A stretch of DNA of 64,000 nt from contig JBAKBP010006606.1 of NCBI GenBank assembly GCA_037953745.1, positions 44,609 to 108,608 of the forward strand. Direction: 5' to 3'. A program made the position numbers and the translations under genes. A model generated the notes under the pieces. It made no database searches. It was not told the DNA's origin and was given only the letters and a program-made list of their open reading frames with translations. The stretch's first letter is position 1; every line of letters begins with the position of its first letter. This document shows, one piece after another, positions 62,724-64,000 of the stretch. This stretch comes from Lithodes maja (Eukaryota > Arthropoda > Malacostraca > Decapoda > Lithodidae).

Positions 62724-64000
62724 CGCGAAAACAGCGAGACAAGCCTAGGCAATAGTCGAAGACATGCATCCTTAAACGGCAGGTCACGCAGGAGGTCCAG
62801 GAAGTCCGTGAACAGCCGCATGAATGAGTCATCCGGATTAGGTCCAGGGCACCGGGAGGCAGCTGACCCAGCCCCCGCTTCGCCGTGAGGGGGCACCTGT
62901 GCAAAACGCCATGGCTGCGCAGCAGGGGTTTGTGAGAGATCCCGGGGAGGAGACTGGGGAGCAAGGTCCGGAGGGTCAAATAGGTCGATCCTAGCATGAC
63001 GAGCCGCCCCTCTACCTGGCAGAAGACGTTCTGGCAGTACTGGTTTGCGGCGTGGCGACCGTGGTTGTGGGTGTGAACCGGTCCGGCCATGCAGTGGACG
63101 AACGGAGCCCTGATGTACCTCCGCCCACTCATCATCATCCAACCTGCCGGCATCAGGATCAACTACCCCGACCAGTTCATCCTCCAAGAGGGCATAGCGA
63201 TTGGGAGATGTCACCGCCGCATACGTAGTCCCCTCCTGGACAGGCCTCGACATCCGCGTAGTCGGGGGAGCTGGAGCCCGAGGTGGCGGCGTGACTGCAG
63301 CGGTCGGAGCAGGGGCCCTCACTTTATGTCTGCCCTGAGTATTGAGGTCCATCAACTTCACATTCATATCAGACAGGCCAAGATCACCATCCCGATACTG
63401 TGTATGGATATCAAAAGCCTGACGGTACACTGGGCAGGACTTCGCCGTCACACGATGAGGGCCACCACAGAATAAACATCGAGGGTCATTGGAACAGCTG
63501 GCCTCCCCCGCCTTCATATGGTGATAGCCCCCACATCTCGCACACCTCACTTTGTTTTTACAGGACAAGGCACCATGGCAGAATGAGTGACAGTTAAAAC
63601 ACCTCAACATGGGAAGACAAATCTGCCGACAGGGTAAGACACATGGCCTAATAGCATCCGGTTAGGCCTAGGCCCCAGAAACCTCAATCTCACCGTATCG
63701 GAAGCCACACGATCAGTACCGGAAGGAGCACCGAACTCTGTGTCCCGGTCCAGTCCCCCACCTCCACCACCTTCCTTCGGTCGCTGTAACATCCGCTTCA
63801 CATCCACTAGGGTGGTTGACCCCCCATGTAAAACCGACAAAGTTTCCAATAATTCTTCATCACTAATGGCGGGGCTCACTGGTCCAATTTTCCCCCACTC
63901 ATACCTCTCATCACCAGGGGAAAACGACTCCCTACACTTCACTTTCCACTTGCCAAGTGCAGTACACTGGGAAAGGGGGATCTGCAATTTGGGCACCCAC
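62720..64000 (-). pseudogene. LINE G ORF1: gag-like protein with three CCHC knuckles, partial
   Basis: The N-terminal piece (63996-63604) has LRFLGPRPNRMLLGHVSYPV, as in I-element ORF1 proteins just before their knuckles. A one-base frameshift near 63610 separates it from CFNCHSFCHGALSC, CARCGGYHHMKAGEASC and CLFCGGPHRVTAKSC. A Pro/Ala-rich tail and a final LRDLPFKDACLRLLPRLVSL helix follow. The stop overlaps the ORF2 start (ATGATGGC) by a few bases. The start of ORF1 is outside the window. It would bind element RNA. Confidence 0.75.

Larger units (their letters stand above)
58824..64000 (-). mobile_element. LINE G, I-clade retrotransposon with RNase H, degenerate
   Basis: A minus-strand element runs from beyond the right edge to a (CAA)n tail at 58824-58842. 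It encodes a gag-like ORF1 with three zinc knuckles, then ORF2 with APE endonuclease, RT and RNase H. RNase H after the RT is typical of the I group. Frameshifts in both ORFs inactivate it. It is GC-richer than the elements to its left. Confidence 0.85.

Overview
The window looks like intergenic and intronic DNA of a repeat-rich invertebrate genome, most likely an arthropod and plausibly a decapod crustacean. That placement is an inference from the mix seen: a DIRS-type tyrosine recombinase, permuted Penelope-like elements, a copia RT fragment, several CR1-like LINE families, RTE and I-type LINEs, piggyBac and Tigger transposons, (GATA)n and polyG tracts, and spliced fibronectin type III (FN3) exons. 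There is no bacterial gene organisation. Almost everything here is transposable element, much of it nested.

Layout. 1-1545: end of a DIRS element with a large hairpin. 1546-7290: a CR1-like LINE (A), interrupted by a 5'-truncated LINE (B). 7295-7704: a TTAA-flanked MITE. 7997-8441: a truncated RTE copy. 9054-13775: a LINE-B-like element (C) split by a full-length RTE with an intact 1005-codon ORF. 13778-14340: copia RT fragment. 14345-14529: LINE-F fragment. 14531-15397: three units of a ~330-bp satellite with tRNA-like boxes. 15398-19560: complete two-ORF LINE-B. 20085-20580: 177-bp tandem repeat. 20777-23234: Penelope-like copy A. 23321-26228: piggyBac transposase gene. 26437-28560: CR1 LINE (D) whose ORF1 carries an SGNH esterase. 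28578-31744: MITE-like repeats and LINE fragments.

31869-37057 holds the only host-gene sequence recognised: two FN3 half-domain exons on the + strand, perhaps of a receptor tyrosine phosphatase such as PTP10D. The intron between them contains a decayed exon duplicate, a duplicated tRNA-derived SINE segment, a Tigger-like MITE, a probable MITE excision footprint and LINE F. 37395-44460: inverted Penelope-like copies (B minus, C plus), satellite pieces and a nest of TTAA elements. 44500-50077: Ty3/gypsy remnant with a TATA promoter, intact gag-protease and an internally deleted pol. 50284-53900: complete Tigger/pogo transposon. 55570-58805: satellite and non-coding DNA with another Tigger-like MITE. 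58824-64000: degenerate I-clade LINE (G) with RNase H, running off the right edge.

The most interesting points are the GIY-YIG-before-RT Penelope-like element, the TACAGTA excision footprint, the nested LINE insertion whose removal restores an ORF exactly, the FN3 pseudo-exon, the Tigger subterminal repeat array, and the compressed but still open gypsy pol. Coordinates of element borders without target-site duplications are approximate.
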